64,000 bases of DNA. Source: an uncultured Lachnospiraceae bacterium (GTDB lineage Bacteria > Bacillota > Clostridia > Lachnospirales > Lachnospiraceae). Shown here in pieces: positions 50,856 through 60,327 of this stretch (position 1 is the first letter of the stretch; every line of letters begins with the position of its first letter). A program made the translations under genes and the position numbers. The notes beneath the pieces were generated by a model. The model made no database searches and was not told where the DNA came from. It worked only from the letters and a program-made list of their open reading frames with translations. The stretch spans positions 1 through 64,000 of the forward strand of contig CANBFE010000013.1 of assembly GCA_947367855.1 (NCBI GenBank), given 5' to 3'.

Positions 50856-51815
50856 AAGCCCCCATAAATTCTTGATCTGATACCGCAGAGTGTCAAAGTC
50901 CCATACTTTTTCACTGTTGCTTCTGCGGTTGGGGTCATTGACATAAAAACCGTTTTCATCATATCCCCGTATCAGGATGAAATGTCCTTTGGTTGTAAAG
51001 TCGCCAGGCCCCATACTGCATACCACCAGGCCTCCGGAGTCCAGGGTCTGCTTTATCCTGTTTTCATCCAGGGGAAGCACCTCCCCTGTGAGTCCCAGGC
51101 CTGCTGCTCCCTCTGTCCACAGCGACCAGCTGGTGCCGTTCTGCGTATAAAATCCCCTGTCCCAGGCATATTGGGCCATCTTCCTGGGATTCATATCAAG
51201 GTCCCCTGTAAAATACAGATATGCCATATCAAGACATACAGGTCCGCATCCGGCAATGCCGATCATTTCGTCCCCATAGGCGTCATATCCCCAACGCTTG
51301 TCCCACTGCATCAGCAGGGGAACTTCCCCGGTTGTAAAGTCACCGGACAGATCAATCTCCTGACCCATATACGCTTCCCGGTCCGGGTAGCTGCTGACAT
51401 AATCCAGGGTTTCCTCATTTTTCTCCAGAAGCTCTCTCAGCAGTTCCTCCTGGATCCCTCCGCCAAGAATCTCCCGGCTGACAGCCCCCCTGTCCGCCGC
51501 CAGGGAATTATTACCGGCGTCCCATTTTCTGTGCATATCCTCTGCTATGCCCACCAGAGCCATCCCCAGGGCCGCCGCTGCCGCGCATCCGAAAAAGAAT
51601 CCGGCCAGCCTGCTCCCCAAACTTCTTCTCCGCCTTCTGCGCCTTGTATGGCAGTGTCCGTTCTGCACCGCAGCACTCCGGGAATTTCCCCTGCCGCTTC
51701 TTCCGTAGTCCGTCCTCCTGCCTGCCCCGGTGCCTGCTCCCGGTCCATATCCCGTTCTTCTCTGCGCTGCCCCACTGCGTCCTGCCGGTATTGTCCTGTA
51801 TTGTCTCATTTCCAT
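50847..51815 (-). CDS. Membrane-anchored C39-family cysteine peptidase
   Basis: A 322-residue protein with a very Arg/Gly-rich cytosolic N-tail (1 to about 70), one membrane segment (about 73-93) and an outside papain-like domain (about 170-320). Catalytic parts: MGIAGCGPVCLDMA-type Cys (reads IGIAGCGPVCLDM), GHFILIRGYDENGFYVNDPN with His and Asp. Peptidase_C39_2 proteins are found in wall metabolism and peptide processing; no exporter or double-glycine substrate is near. Start 51815 is chosen over 51836 because AGGAGGG lies six bases upstream. Confidence 0.85.
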   Translation of the reverse strand: MEMRQYRTIPAGRSGAAQRRTGYGPGAGTGAGRRTDYGRSGRGNSRSAAVQNGHCHTRRRRRRRSLGSRLAGFFFGCAAAAALGMALVGIAEDMHRKWDAGNNSLAADRGAVSREILGGGIQEELLRELLEKNEETLDYVSSYPDREAYMGQEIDLSGDFTTGEVPLLMQWDKRWGYDAYGDEMIGIAGCGPVCLDMAYLYFTGDLDMNPRKMAQYAWDRGFYTQNGTSWSLWTEGAAGLGLTGEVLPLDENRIKQTLDSGGLVVCSMGPGDFTTKGHFILIRGYDENGFYVNDPNRRSNSEKVWDFDTLRYQIKNLWGLSR

Positions 51816-51914
51816 AAGTATCCCTCCTGTTACCATAGAGTATAGCTTACGGAGGAAAGGAATATTTTACTTTTATGTTGTAAAAAAGCTAAGAATTTGT
51901 TAATTTTTAATTTA

Positions 51915-52121
51915 TTATCTTAACTTCAGATCCTGTCCGGCCATTCCGGCCAGTTTCTCCACATCCATTTTCTGATTGTCCCGGAATATAAGATATCCTG
52001 TTCCGTTATAATATTCATATCCGATAATTTCCTGCTGTTTCTTCGTTCTTCCGTTTCTCTCCGGCACCGTGATCTTTGCCCCGATAGGATACTGCAGCGC
52101 CATTTCCAGAAATGATATCAT
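51915..52121 (-). CDS. Small hypothetical protein
   Basis: A 68-residue protein starting MISFLEMALQYPIGAKITVP and ending in GMAGQDLKLR, with a beta-rich middle (GYEYYNGTGYLIFRD). I do not recognise it. The frame is open back to 52238, but the longer version would span the mecA terminator at 52206-52242, so the ATG at 52121, about ten bases after GGGGACGG, is more likely. It follows mecA on the same strand, past that terminator. Confidence 0.5.
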   Translation of the reverse strand: MISFLEMALQYPIGAKITVPERNGRTKKQQEIIGYEYYNGTGYLIFRDNQKMDVEKLAGMAGQDLKLR

Positions 52122-52205
52122 GTTCTTAACCGTCCCCTGATCCTCTGTGTTTTCACATCCATGGATAGGTTTTACCGTTTCCGGACAGTTTATACCGTTT
52201 TGCAC

Positions 52206-52242
52206 TGAAAAAGCCGGTGTCCGCAATTCTGCAGGCACCGGC
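52206..52242 (-). terminator. Terminator after mecA
   Basis: Minus strand GCCGGTG (52242-52236) pairs with CACCGGC (52219-52213), followed by TTTTTC. Placed 36 bp after the mecA stop. Confidence 0.85.
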
Positions 52243-52277
52243 CTTCTTCTATGACTGTTTCATTAACTCCTGTGGAC

Positions 52278-52988
52278 TTATCCCCGCAGCTTCCGGATAG
52301 CCTTCTCACTGATCAGGCACTGTCCGTGCTCTTTCAGCCGAAGTACCTGGGACTCGTCCGCGGCATAAAGGCTTCCGAATTCCATGGCCTGGACGCAGGC
52401 TCTGCTGTATCGCTCGTAGGAGGCATGCCCCTTCAGCAGATACAGATAGTAGAGTCCATCCATTTCATACAGGCTGCTGTCCACCATCAGATTGGAGGGC
52501 AGCATGGAGGCATACTCCATGATTCTGCCGATTCCGGAAAACACAAATACCGCAAAACCGGGACGGCTGACCTGCTGCTCCGCCTTTTCCTTCTCTTCCC
52601 CGGCATCCCGGGTGGTTTTTCCTGATTTGGCATCAGCCTTTTCTCCGGAATCTGACCCGGCTGCAATCTTTTCTCTTGTCCGCTCCAGAATCCGCTTCAT
52701 TTCCTTCAGGCATTCAATAAACTGGTCGCTCTCCTTGGCTTCCGAATCTCTGTCCGAAAAGGTCAGGATCAGTCCCTGATCCGGCAGCATCATGATCTGC
52801 AGGTCAAACGCAAACTTGGGCGGCTTATAGCCTACTTCTTCCTCTGCCTGCTCAATGATCTCCTGTACGATCTCCCTTGCCTTATCGCTGCGCAGGATAA
52901 AGTCCTTGTAATCAATATCGTATTCTTCCAATTCTTCATTCGACAGGAAACATTTTACCGTCTTTTCATCCACTCGTTCTATTCTCAT
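52278..52988 (-). CDS. mecA: Adaptor protein MecA
   Basis: MecA brings substrates such as competence factors to the ClpC/ClpP protease. The 236-residue product has the conserved N-terminal substrate-binding domain (MRIERVDEKTVKCFLSNEEL, DYKDFILRSDKAREIVQEII, FDLQIMMLPDQGLILTFS), a charged linker rich in Lys/Glu (about 105-140) and the C-terminal ClpC-binding domain (AVFVFSGIGRIMEYASMLPS, SLYEMDGLYYLYLLKG). The start is moved from 53024 to 52988, where the family start lies seven bases after GAGGA. Confidence 0.93.
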   Translation of the reverse strand: MRIERVDEKTVKCFLSNEELEEYDIDYKDFILRSDKAREIVQEIIEQAEEEVGYKPPKFAFDLQIMMLPDQGLILTFSDRDSEAKESDQFIECLKEMKRILERTREKIAAGSDSGEKADAKSGKTTRDAGEEKEKAEQQVSRPGFAVFVFSGIGRIMEYASMLPSNLMVDSSLYEMDGLYYLYLLKGHASYERYSRACVQAMEFGSLYAADESQVLRLKEHGQCLISEKAIRKLRG

Positions 52989-53129
52989 ACCATCTTCCTC
53001 ATAACAATGCCAGACACTGCGCAACCTATCGCTACTTTGACATATTTATGATACCATGATATTCAAAATTTTTCAATTATATAAGTTTTCCATTCTATGC
53101 AATATTTTATACATGTGTTTATTCAATAT

Positions 53130-54212
53130 TTACATTTTTCGCTTTCCGTCGCCGCCCGAAGAATTTTTTCCCTTAAGGACGTAGACAGATACCAAACCCA
53201 CTGCGACAAATATGACAATGGCTATTATCACCACAATCAAAAGCCAGTTTGTTGATCCCTTATCGTTGACACTTTCATTCTCGGCCATGGCGGCAGCGGA
53301 CTCAAGCTCCTCCTCCTTCTCCTCCGGATCGATTACCGGAAGATTGTCCAGATCCTCTTCTTCGTCCGATATATCCGGGGGCTCCGGAGTGGGCTGCTTT
53401 GTAGCAACAGGTGTCGCCGTGGGAGACGACGGCTTTTTCGTGCCTGCAACCTGCTTTGTGCCTGTAGGCTTCCGGTTATTGCCTGCCGAGGGTTTCCTGG
53501 TACCTCCGCTTCCCTGGGAGTTGTCTCCCGGATCCTGCCAACCGGGATCCCACCCCTCGTTCGGATCATTGGGCTTTGGTGTCTCCTGTACGGTCGGCGC
53601 TGTTGGATCCGGCGCAGAAGGAGTCTGGCCCGGTTCCTGCGTGGGCTGGGGTTCCTGTGTGGGCTGCGGTTCCTGTGTGGGCTGGGGCTCCTGTGTGGGC
53701 TGCGGTTCCTGCGTGGGCTGGGGAGCCACCGGCCCCTCTCCTAACTGTATCGTGCCGGGAAGTTCCACCTCTTCCACTGTCTTCAGCTCTGTTCCGTACA
53801 CATACTGAAGGGAATCTTCCACTATGCTGACCTTTGCATCGGCATCCTTCCCGCTGCTGTCACGCACAATGATCTTTCCAAGGATGAGAGCCTCCGCGCC
53901 TTCCTGAAAAAGCGCATCCGATCCGGCCAGATAAACATTCATTTTATTCTGTTCCCCGTCATACCGGAATTCCGTAATCTTTGCATTGGTCTCCCCAAAC
54001 TCAAAACTTATCTCGGCTGCATTGGAGGACTCCACTGCAACCGTGAACTGAATTGAAGCAACCTCATCCCTGGCAGCGTGCTGGGAAAGGAGTGTTACCA
54101 CCCCTTTCTCATCCAACTGAATCCCGTCCCTGCTCTCTGCCTCAACCCGTATGGGCAGCAGGAAAAGTACAGCCAGCATTGCCACAAACGTTCTCAAAAT
54201 ATATTTTCTCAT
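53130..54212 (-). CDS. Membrane-anchored cohesin-like protein
   Basis: A 360-residue exported protein: signal peptide about 1-25, a beta-rich domain about 30-150 that resembles a cohesin (VASIQFTVAVESSNAAEISF, ITEFRYDGEQNKMNVYLAG, EALILGKIIVRDSSG), a PTQEPQ repeat stalk (about 165-195), a long Pro/Thr/Lys/Gly linker, and a C-terminal membrane segment (about 325-348) with a basic tail. It starts 12 bp after the end of the M60 peptidase gene, which carries a dockerin, so the two are cotranscribed. Inference: it holds the dockerin-bearing peptidase at the cell surface. The cohesin call is by eye and needs a profile search. Confidence 0.7.
   Translation of the reverse strand: MRKYILRTFVAMLAVLFLLPIRVEAESRDGIQLDEKGVVTLLSQHAARDEVASIQFTVAVESSNAAEISFEFGETNAKITEFRYDGEQNKMNVYLAGSDALFQEGAEALILGKIIVRDSSGKDADAKVSIVEDSLQYVYGTELKTVEEVELPGTIQLGEGPVAPQPTQEPQPTQEPQPTQEPQPTQEPQPTQEPGQTPSAPDPTAPTVQETPKPNDPNEGWDPGWQDPGDNSQGSGGTRKPSAGNNRKPTGTKQVAGTKKPSSPTATPVATKQPTPEPPDISDEEEDLDNLPVIDPEEKEEELESAAAMAENESVNDKGSTNWLLIVVIIAIVIFVAVGLVSVYVLKGKNSSGGDGKRKM
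53640..53735 (-). repeat. 18-bp tandem repeats (PTQEPQ) in the cohesin-like protein
   Basis: Five near-identical 18-bp units coding for Pro-Thr-Gln-Glu-Pro-Gln form a rigid stalk between the cohesin-like domain and the linker. Alternating GGGCTGGGG/GGGCTGCGG versions suggest a 36-bp higher-order unit. Confidence 0.85.
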
Positions 54213-54224
54213 ATCCTACTCCTT

Positions 54225-57200
54225 TTACTTCCAGGGAGTCGCCACATCATCCAGAGTGACACTCGGCAGAGTGGCTGGCAGCTCTTCCAACAGCGAGTCA
54301 CTGACAAGGCGCTGTCCTTCGTTGGTTTCGGCCTTGTTCACACGATAAAGTTCCGCGCGGACCGCCGTAACCCCGCTGAGATCCGTATCAGGTTCAACCC
54401 AGTAGATCCAGACTCCGTCTCTCACGTCCCTGATATTGCCTTCTTCCGGCACATCTGCCAAAATAATCTGTTCGGCCTCCACTTTGTCACCGGAAACCTT
54501 GCCGATGTTCCTGCCGTCCTGGTCATAGAGCAGCACCACATTATAGGCTGCATTTCCCTTATATGATCCGGCAAAAACAATGGAGCCTTCCGGAATGACA
54601 TCTCCGGCTTCACCGCCGTACTTAAAATCCCCGGACAATTTTCCGATTACCACCACACTGTTATCGCCTTCTGTGCGATGGAAATCCACATTATCCCCGG
54701 TGGGTCCCAGTACATCCAGTTCCGCAATAGACACTTTGCTGTTTGCTTCCGTATTCAGAATCAGCTTAACAGCCTCTGCCTTATAAGTGCTCACATAATT
54801 TCCATCTGCATTGACAAAATAGGTTATGTCTTCCGATCCTGCAACCTTTCTTCCCGGCGCCTCCTTCCAGATGCCGTCACAGCATACCTGGATGGTGTAT
54901 TCACTGAAGCCTGATCCTCCGGTAATCTTGAATCCCTCCACCGTATGGGATCTGTTAAAGTTCAATATAATCTCGGAAGCGCCTCCTGCAACAGCCTCAT
55001 AGACCGTATCAGTCTGGTTGTCGGTGAGCTTATCCTTTGCGTACACCACTTCCTCATCCGGATTGCAGTAAATATTTGTGTTGCTGCTTCCTGTTTCCGT
55101 CTCTCCTTCCACAGTCAGGTTCTTTGTTCCCACCGTCCAGAATGTCTTGTCTATGCTTCCCTCATGCTCTATCTTAATCGGATCCAGCTTCTTCACAGCA
55201 GAGCGATTCAGGTACTTATCAATCAGAGTGACTTCATAATATACCACCCGGTTGTTCATGGTGGATATGATATCACTGAATGTGGGAGTACTGTTCCCTT
55301 CCGTTACCTGCGCAAAGCCCACAGGCGTTCTCTCCACTTCTCCGCCGGAAATGGTACAGCGCACAATCTCATAGCCCAATACATCTTCCGCAGGTATGTT
55401 CTGGGAGCTTAAGGTAATATCTATCCGGTTAGGCTCGGCCAGCTGCGCCGCAACACCGTCGCCTACAGCCACGGTACTTTCATCAGGTTTCAGACTGCTT
55501 CCGGCATGCGTCAGGCGGTAAACCCTGGCCTCGTCATTTATATAGTAAACAGCCCTGGTCTCCTTTTTAAACTGCGCCGCATACTTCCGGGTATCCTCAT
55601 CCGGAGTCATTCCCCAGCGTTCAAAGAACTCCAGAATATTTTTCTCCGCTGCCGCACAGGCAAGCCGCATGAGATTCTGGTCCTTATCTCCCGGCAGAGT
55701 CAGCGCAACCCCACCCGGAGCAGGCGCTGCCTCCACGTTTCTGGCGTAGGTATCCACCCTTGCGAAGAACAGATTCTTCAGCTGGTCTCCATGATCTGAA
55801 TATGTTTTGTAATTGTAGCCGTTATCATAGGCCAGGTGAAGCTGCCAGTACATTCCCAACTGTGTAAACACATTGGAAGCCCGTCCCTTGGTCCCTGACG
55901 TTACCTTCTTGTATACATTTTCATACTTGAAACGCACACTGTCATTATTTTCCTGAGCCTGGGCCAACACGGCAAAATAGTTATTGGTAATCTCCGCTAC
56001 CGAGTAGGCTCCCTGGTTGATGCAGTGCCCGATTTCATGGGCAATGCCCCAACCGAAATAGGAGCCGGACACCCATTTGCCATTTTCATCAAAAACTGCG
56101 CCGGAACTGGAAACCATCCCTGCAGTTGACCCCCATCCGATTCCGATGTGGTTCCCGGCAGCATACATAAACGCCTTGGCAAACATTCTCTGATAACGAA
56201 TGTTCTGGTGTCCCAAAGGAATCCGATTCACTGCCTCACCTGCGCCGCTGTTCAGTCCCTTATGCTGATAGAACAGATACATCATATCTTCCATGGCGTC
56301 CACGGATTTCACAATCTGCTGCGCTCTTGCCTGCACGCTTGTGCCGGCCCCGCTGCAGCCTGCCAGAATCTGCTGTGCCGGCAGGGACAGCATCATGGTA
56401 TCTGCCAGAATATCAGAAGCTCCCAGGATGCAGGTCTGTTCATCATAGGCATACTTATTCACAGTTACATTTGACGAATCTTCATGATATAACTTATGGT
56501 TCGCCTCTATGCTCCCCACATAAGCCTCCAGGGCCGTCACATAGGCTTCCGCCCGGGCAGTCTTTTCCGCCTCATCTGTGACGTTGTACAGATCCAGCAC
56601 GGGAACCTGCACGCCACCGCTGACACGGACTGCGTACTGGTCTTTTGCATTGTTGCCTGTATACTGAACATACAGAGCACCGCCGGACTCATAATCCAAT
56701 GTCCATATCTTGGGAATGGTAATCTCGTTTGCCCCCACCTTCAGATTGGCTACTGTTCGGCTCATTGCCGCAGCCTCCGAATTATACTGGGTTGCAATCA
56801 GCTGCAATTTCGTATCAGAGCCTGTCTTCAGGGTATTATGGCCCACATATACCACAATCTTTTCCTGGGCTGCTGCCGTCACGCCCAAAGGCTGCCATGC
56901 ATTCAGTCCGCCAAAGCCCCTTCCAACATCATTGGTGGTAATGGTATTGTGAATCCTTACCGATTTGCCCAGGTTTTCGTCATTTAAAATATCTTCCGCG
57001 GTCTTCAGCTCCCGCTCCAACATTTCTCTGTCCGGATGATATTCCCCGCTGACCTCGTCTACCGTATTGATTCTGGCTCTCAGGGCATCTATGTTCTCCT
57101 GCTTCACTTCCGGCTTCAGCACCGTATGAAGATCATCCTCATACAGAGCCATGATGTCGTCAAACAGAGAGTCGTAATAATAGAAATAAACCTCGGAAAC

Positions 57201-59780
57201 CGTTATTCCCTTGTCATCAGCCAGGTTTCTTGCTATTCCGAACTGGATTTTCTTTGCATTCACTGCCCTGGGCAGTCTGACCGTGTAGTAAATACGATTA
57301 TCCGCGTCATAGTCCCTGCTCATGGACACCCCGGAGATCTCCTCTGCAGTTCCGTTCTCGTCCCAATAGCGAACCTTTACATAAGCGTACGCTCCTTCAT
57401 GGGATGTTAAATCGTGAAATGCAAAACGGTCTATCATATAGGCCTGGTCAAATTCATAGTGAAAGCCGTTAGTGCCTAACGCATTAAATCCGCCTATATC
57501 CCAGGTGCCTGTGCTGTAATAGGACTCCGGATTGTTGTCAACGGTTCCCCAGGCAGTCCCCTTCTCCGTATCCAGAGGGCTGTTTATCATGGTTCCCGAA
57601 GCCCCGGTGGCGCTGATAATATGCGCTCCCTTCTGGCCGCTCTCGCCCACATTGATCAGCTTATACTTAGGCATCACTACAGGATTCAGGTCAGTGGTAG
57701 TGGCAATGGCCGTAAGGGACGGTCCGCTCTCGCCCAGCTCATTTAATCCTGTCACATAAACCGTGTAGGATGTCAGATCCTTCAGCCCTTCGATCACATA
57801 GCTGTTCTCCGTGATACCTTCCACCTTCTGATACTCTGTCAGATCGCTTTCTTTATAGAAGAGATTATAGGACAGGGTGTCCTCCATCTTCTTCCAGGAA
57901 ACCGTGATACTCTGGTATCCGCCTACAGCGGATACATTATCCGGCTTATCAGGCCTGCTGACCGGTCTTGGCACCGCGACGATCTCCTCACAATAGCCGC
58001 TGCGCCAGGTACCGTTCACAGACTGCACCTTCACATAATATTCCTGATAATTGGTCAGTTCCTTCTGGCCAAGAGAAGTAACGTCAAAGGTATTACATGC
58101 AACCAGAAACGTCTCCTGGACATCTCCCTGCCTGACGGAAACTTCGTATCCCGTTACATTTTTGCAGGAATCCCAACTCAGACTGATGGTCTTATTGCCC
58201 GGTTCGGCAACCAACCCCTCTGGTTTGTCCATATCAGGCTCCGGTATCCTGGTCTCCATTCCATTGACGAATTCGACCTTTGAAATCTCTGCCAGATTAT
58301 TGTTTTTCCGCATTCCCACAATGCTGATGGTAACCTTCTTCACAGCCACCTGTCCTCCCAGGTGCAGCCTTATATTACCCTGGCTGTCCCGGTCCGCGGA
58401 GACCGAAGAATCTGTCAGCAGAAAATGAACATTATCTTCCACAGGCTGTTCCCATATCCCGGGAGTACCGTTTTCGTCTACATATTCAATCCTGACGACA
58501 GCCTTGCTCACGGGATTGTCTCCGCCTGTTTCAATGACAATTCCGTCAGCTTTTACAAGCTCTCCCGCATCGGCAAAGTTAAAGTGCAGTTCAACCGGAT
58601 TTGTATCCGAGATCTGTCCTGACACAGGCGTCAGCGTCACGCTTCCCGCCTTCCCCAAAACGTTTTCCAGTTCTCCGTTCACGGTTGTATTTGCTCCCGG
58701 CGCAACCTTGATCGCAGCTGTAGACACAGATGTCTCCACCCCTGCCTGCTTATCCCTGGAATCATTGTAAGCTTTTGCAAAATACTCCAGGTCCACCAGG
58801 TTGACCATTCCGTCTCCGTTCAGATCGCAGAAACCGGAAGCAGCCCCGCTGTCAATTGCATTCACAAGAGCAGTCCGGTCCGTATCATCGGCCACACCGT
58901 CTCCGTTCACATCTCCGATGATCAGAACACCCGGATGAGCCAGACCCTCTGCATAAGAGATCCCGCCCAAAAATCCTGTTGCCAGGTTCACGGCATACGC
59001 CCTGCCCTCCACCTGAATGTTCTGTGTATATGCAGCAAATCCTTCTGCGGATACAGTCAGCGTATAATTTCCGTCGGCCAGTCCTTCAAAGCTGACGCTG
59101 TTGGTCTCTGTGCTGCTGCTTCCCAGTGTAATGGACTCCGTCCTGCGCGCGCCTGCAGGATCTGTCAATGCTACTTCAAATACAACTGCACGTTCCAAAA
59201 TCAGGGCAGCCCCTATTGAAACGTCCACCTGTCCTATCTCACCCGATACCGACCATGGATCTTCTGCCACAGCAGCCTCCTTCGGAATCTGTGTCCCCGT
59301 CGGGTCTGTTGTCCCGGGTGTCTCCGTTGGCTGCGGTGTCACTCCAGGGTCCGTTATCCCGGGTGTCTCCGTTGGCTGCGGCGTCACTCCAGGGTCCGTT
59401 GTCCCAGGCGTCTCCGTTGGCTGCGGTGTCACCCCAGGGTCCGTTGTCCCGGGTGTCTCCGTTGGCTGCAGCGTCACTCCAGGGTCCGTTGTCCCGGGTG
59501 TCTCCGTCGGCTGCGGTGTCACTCCAGGGTCCGTTGTCCCGGGTGTCTCCGTTGGCTGCGTCACGCCCGGCTCCCCTGCTCCGGGCGTCTCTGTCGGCGG
59601 CTGTACAGTTTCCTCCGGTACTCCCGACATGGTTTCGGAATCCGAAGTCCCCTCCGTCTTCCCGGACACCGTTGTTTCCTGTTGTCCCTGGCCAACATCG
59701 TCGGCCTCCACGGCATATGCCATTAAACTAGCGCTGACCGTTAAAACAAGAGCCAGCAAAAATGCCATTTTCCGCTTCAT
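54225..59780 (-). CDS. Secreted M60-family metallopeptidase with dockerin, FN3 and discoidin-like domains
   Basis: A 1851-residue exported protein. Order: signal peptide about 1-23; Thr/Pro repeat stalk about 60-165; beta-domain about 170-280; dockerin about 285-345 with two calcium loops (GDVNGDGVADDTD and DLNGDGMVNLVD); cohesin-like or carbohydrate-binding region about 360-510; two fibronectin III domains about 515-710; discoidin-like domain about 735-870; M60 peptidase with zinc site HEIGH at 1248-1252 in GIAHEIGHCINQGAYS; FN3-like and discoidin-like domains near the end. No LPXTG or C-terminal membrane segment. M60 enzymes cut mucin-type O-glycoproteins. ATG 59780 is eight bases after GGAGG; 59801 is less likely. 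Confidence 0.9.
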   Translation of the reverse strand: MKRKMAFLLALVLTVSASLMAYAVEADDVGQGQQETTVSGKTEGTSDSETMSGVPEETVQPPTETPGAGEPGVTQPTETPGTTDPGVTPQPTETPGTTDPGVTLQPTETPGTTDPGVTPQPTETPGTTDPGVTPQPTETPGITDPGVTPQPTETPGTTDPTGTQIPKEAAVAEDPWSVSGEIGQVDVSIGAALILERAVVFEVALTDPAGARRTESITLGSSSTETNSVSFEGLADGNYTLTVSAEGFAAYTQNIQVEGRAYAVNLATGFLGGISYAEGLAHPGVLIIGDVNGDGVADDTDRTALVNAIDSGAASGFCDLNGDGMVNLVDLEYFAKAYNDSRDKQAGVETSVSTAAIKVAPGANTTVNGELENVLGKAGSVTLTPVSGQISDTNPVELHFNFADAGELVKADGIVIETGGDNPVSKAVVRIEYVDENGTPGIWEQPVEDNVHFLLTDSSVSADRDSQGNIRLHLGGQVAVKKVTISIVGMRKNNNLAEISKVEFVNGMETRIPEPDMDKPEGLVAEPGNKTISLSWDSCKNVTGYEVSVRQGDVQETFLVACNTFDVTSLGQKELTNYQEYYVKVQSVNGTWRSGYCEEIVAVPRPVSRPDKPDNVSAVGGYQSITVSWKKMEDTLSYNLFYKESDLTEYQKVEGITENSYVIEGLKDLTSYTVYVTGLNELGESGPSLTAIATTTDLNPVVMPKYKLINVGESGQKGAHIISATGASGTMINSPLDTEKGTAWGTVDNNPESYYSTGTWDIGGFNALGTNGFHYEFDQAYMIDRFAFHDLTSHEGAYAYVKVRYWDENGTAEEISGVSMSRDYDADNRIYYTVRLPRAVNAKKIQFGIARNLADDKGITVSEVYFYYYDSLFDDIMALYEDDLHTVLKPEVKQENIDALRARINTVDEVSGEYHPDREMLERELKTAEDILNDENLGKSVRIHNTITTNDVGRGFGGLNAWQPLGVTAAAQEKIVVYVGHNTLKTGSDTKLQLIATQYNSEAAAMSRTVANLKVGANEITIPKIWTLDYESGGALYVQYTGNNAKDQYAVRVSGGVQVPVLDLYNVTDEAEKTARAEAYVTALEAYVGSIEANHKLYHEDSSNVTVNKYAYDEQTCILGASDILADTMMLSLPAQQILAGCSGAGTSVQARAQQIVKSVDAMEDMMYLFYQHKGLNSGAGEAVNRIPLGHQNIRYQRMFAKAFMYAAGNHIGIGWGSTAGMVSSSGAVFDENGKWVSGSYFGWGIAHEIGHCINQGAYSVAEITNNYFAVLAQAQENNDSVRFKYENVYKKVTSGTKGRASNVFTQLGMYWQLHLAYDNGYNYKTYSDHGDQLKNLFFARVDTYARNVEAAPAPGGVALTLPGDKDQNLMRLACAAAEKNILEFFERWGMTPDEDTRKYAAQFKKETRAVYYINDEARVYRLTHAGSSLKPDESTVAVGDGVAAQLAEPNRIDITLSSQNIPAEDVLGYEIVRCTISGGEVERTPVGFAQVTEGNSTPTFSDIISTMNNRVVYYEVTLIDKYLNRSAVKKLDPIKIEHEGSIDKTFWTVGTKNLTVEGETETGSSNTNIYCNPDEEVVYAKDKLTDNQTDTVYEAVAGGASEIILNFNRSHTVEGFKITGGSGFSEYTIQVCCDGIWKEAPGRKVAGSEDITYFVNADGNYVSTYKAEAVKLILNTEANSKVSIAELDVLGPTGDNVDFHRTEGDNSVVVIGKLSGDFKYGGEAGDVIPEGSIVFAGSYKGNAAYNVVLLYDQDGRNIGKVSGDKVEAEQIILADVPEEGNIRDVRDGVWIYWVEPDTDLSGVTAVRAELYRVNKAETNEGQRLVSDSLLEELPATLPSVTLDDVATPWK
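59296..59590 (-). repeat. 45-bp tandem repeats in the M60 peptidase stalk
   Basis: Six to seven copies of a 45-bp unit coding for the 15 residues P-T-E-T-P-G-T-T-D-P-G-V-T-P-Q and variants. Units are nearly identical at the DNA level, so copy number may vary between strains. There are no spacers between units; it is coding, not CRISPR. Confidence 0.9.
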
Positions 59781-59857
59781 GTTCTTAACCTCCCATCCCA
59801 ATCTTACTGCCTTCTCTTTTTAAGGCATCCTTTTCTTCCTGAAAAGGGTGGATTTAC

Positions 59858-59886
59858 ATTATACCGAAAATCAACCCGTCTGTAAA
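59858..59886 (-). promoter_or_regulatory. Predicted sigma-A promoter of the M60-cohesin operon
   Basis: Minus strand TTTACA (59881-59886), 17-base spacer, TATAAT (59858-59863), about 75 bp before the peptidase start. The rest of 59781-60077 holds this and a terminator, with no gene. Confidence 0.7.
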
Positions 59887-59967
59887 CCACTTTCTGGCTC
59901 CCGCTTCCCGCCCTTCCCCCTTGCTTTTCGCTTTCATTTTCTGACATTTTTCCCGTCAAAAAAACAA

Positions 59968-60015
59968 GCACAAGATATGGCGGAAATTTTTTCCAAAAAA
60001 TACCATATCCTGTGC
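59968..60015 (-). terminator. Long hairpin terminator after the thiN operon
   Basis: Minus strand GCACAGGATATGG (60015-60003) pairs with CCATATCTTGTGC (59980-59968) with one mismatch; the loop has a GGAAA/TTTCC inner pairing. It is followed by TTGTTTTTTTG on the minus strand. Confidence 0.75.
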
Positions 60016-60077
60016 ACAGTTAATTTTGCTTTTCTTAGGCAAATGGGCATGTCGTTTTTTCGCACTTTAAAAATTTT

Positions 60078-60296
60078 TTATTCGATTACATCAAAGGCGG
60101 TTCCACATGCCCAGGGACTGCCGATATCACAGCGCCCATGATGGTACTCCCTGGACACAACTTCTCCGCCTCCTTCCACCACATCGATTTTGATCCTGCT
60201 TTCCCCGGCCTGTGTACAGCCGTCCAGAAGAGCTACCAGAGCGTCAATGTCCGCAGCTCCTGCCTCTGTCTCCGTTTTTCTTTTCTGTTCTTCCAT
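60078..60296 (-). CDS. Small conserved-looking hypothetical protein
   Basis: A 72-residue acidic protein: charged N-terminus (EEQKRKTETE), then DALVALLDGCTQAGESRIKI, then a Gly/Glu loop and the ending REYHHGRCDIGSPWACGTAF, with two Cys and a His pair that could bind metal. I do not know its function. ATG 60296 is preferred to 60308 as GGAG lies six bases before it. It follows thiN by 31 bp and precedes a terminator, so it is the last gene of that unit. Confidence 0.65.
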   Translation of the reverse strand: MEEQKRKTETEAGAADIDALVALLDGCTQAGESRIKIDVVEGGGEVVSREYHHGRCDIGSPWACGTAFDVIE

Positions 60297-60327
60297 TTCA
60301 TTCTCCATGCATTTTTAATCCGAAACC

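Noticed and set aside
51915..52238. A 107-codon version of the small protein after mecA
   Set aside because: Its first part runs through the mecA terminator; the inner ATG at 52121 is more plausible.
59296..59590. Regular repeats resembling a CRISPR array
   Set aside because: Units of 45 bp follow each other without spacers and encode a Thr/Pro stalk in frame.
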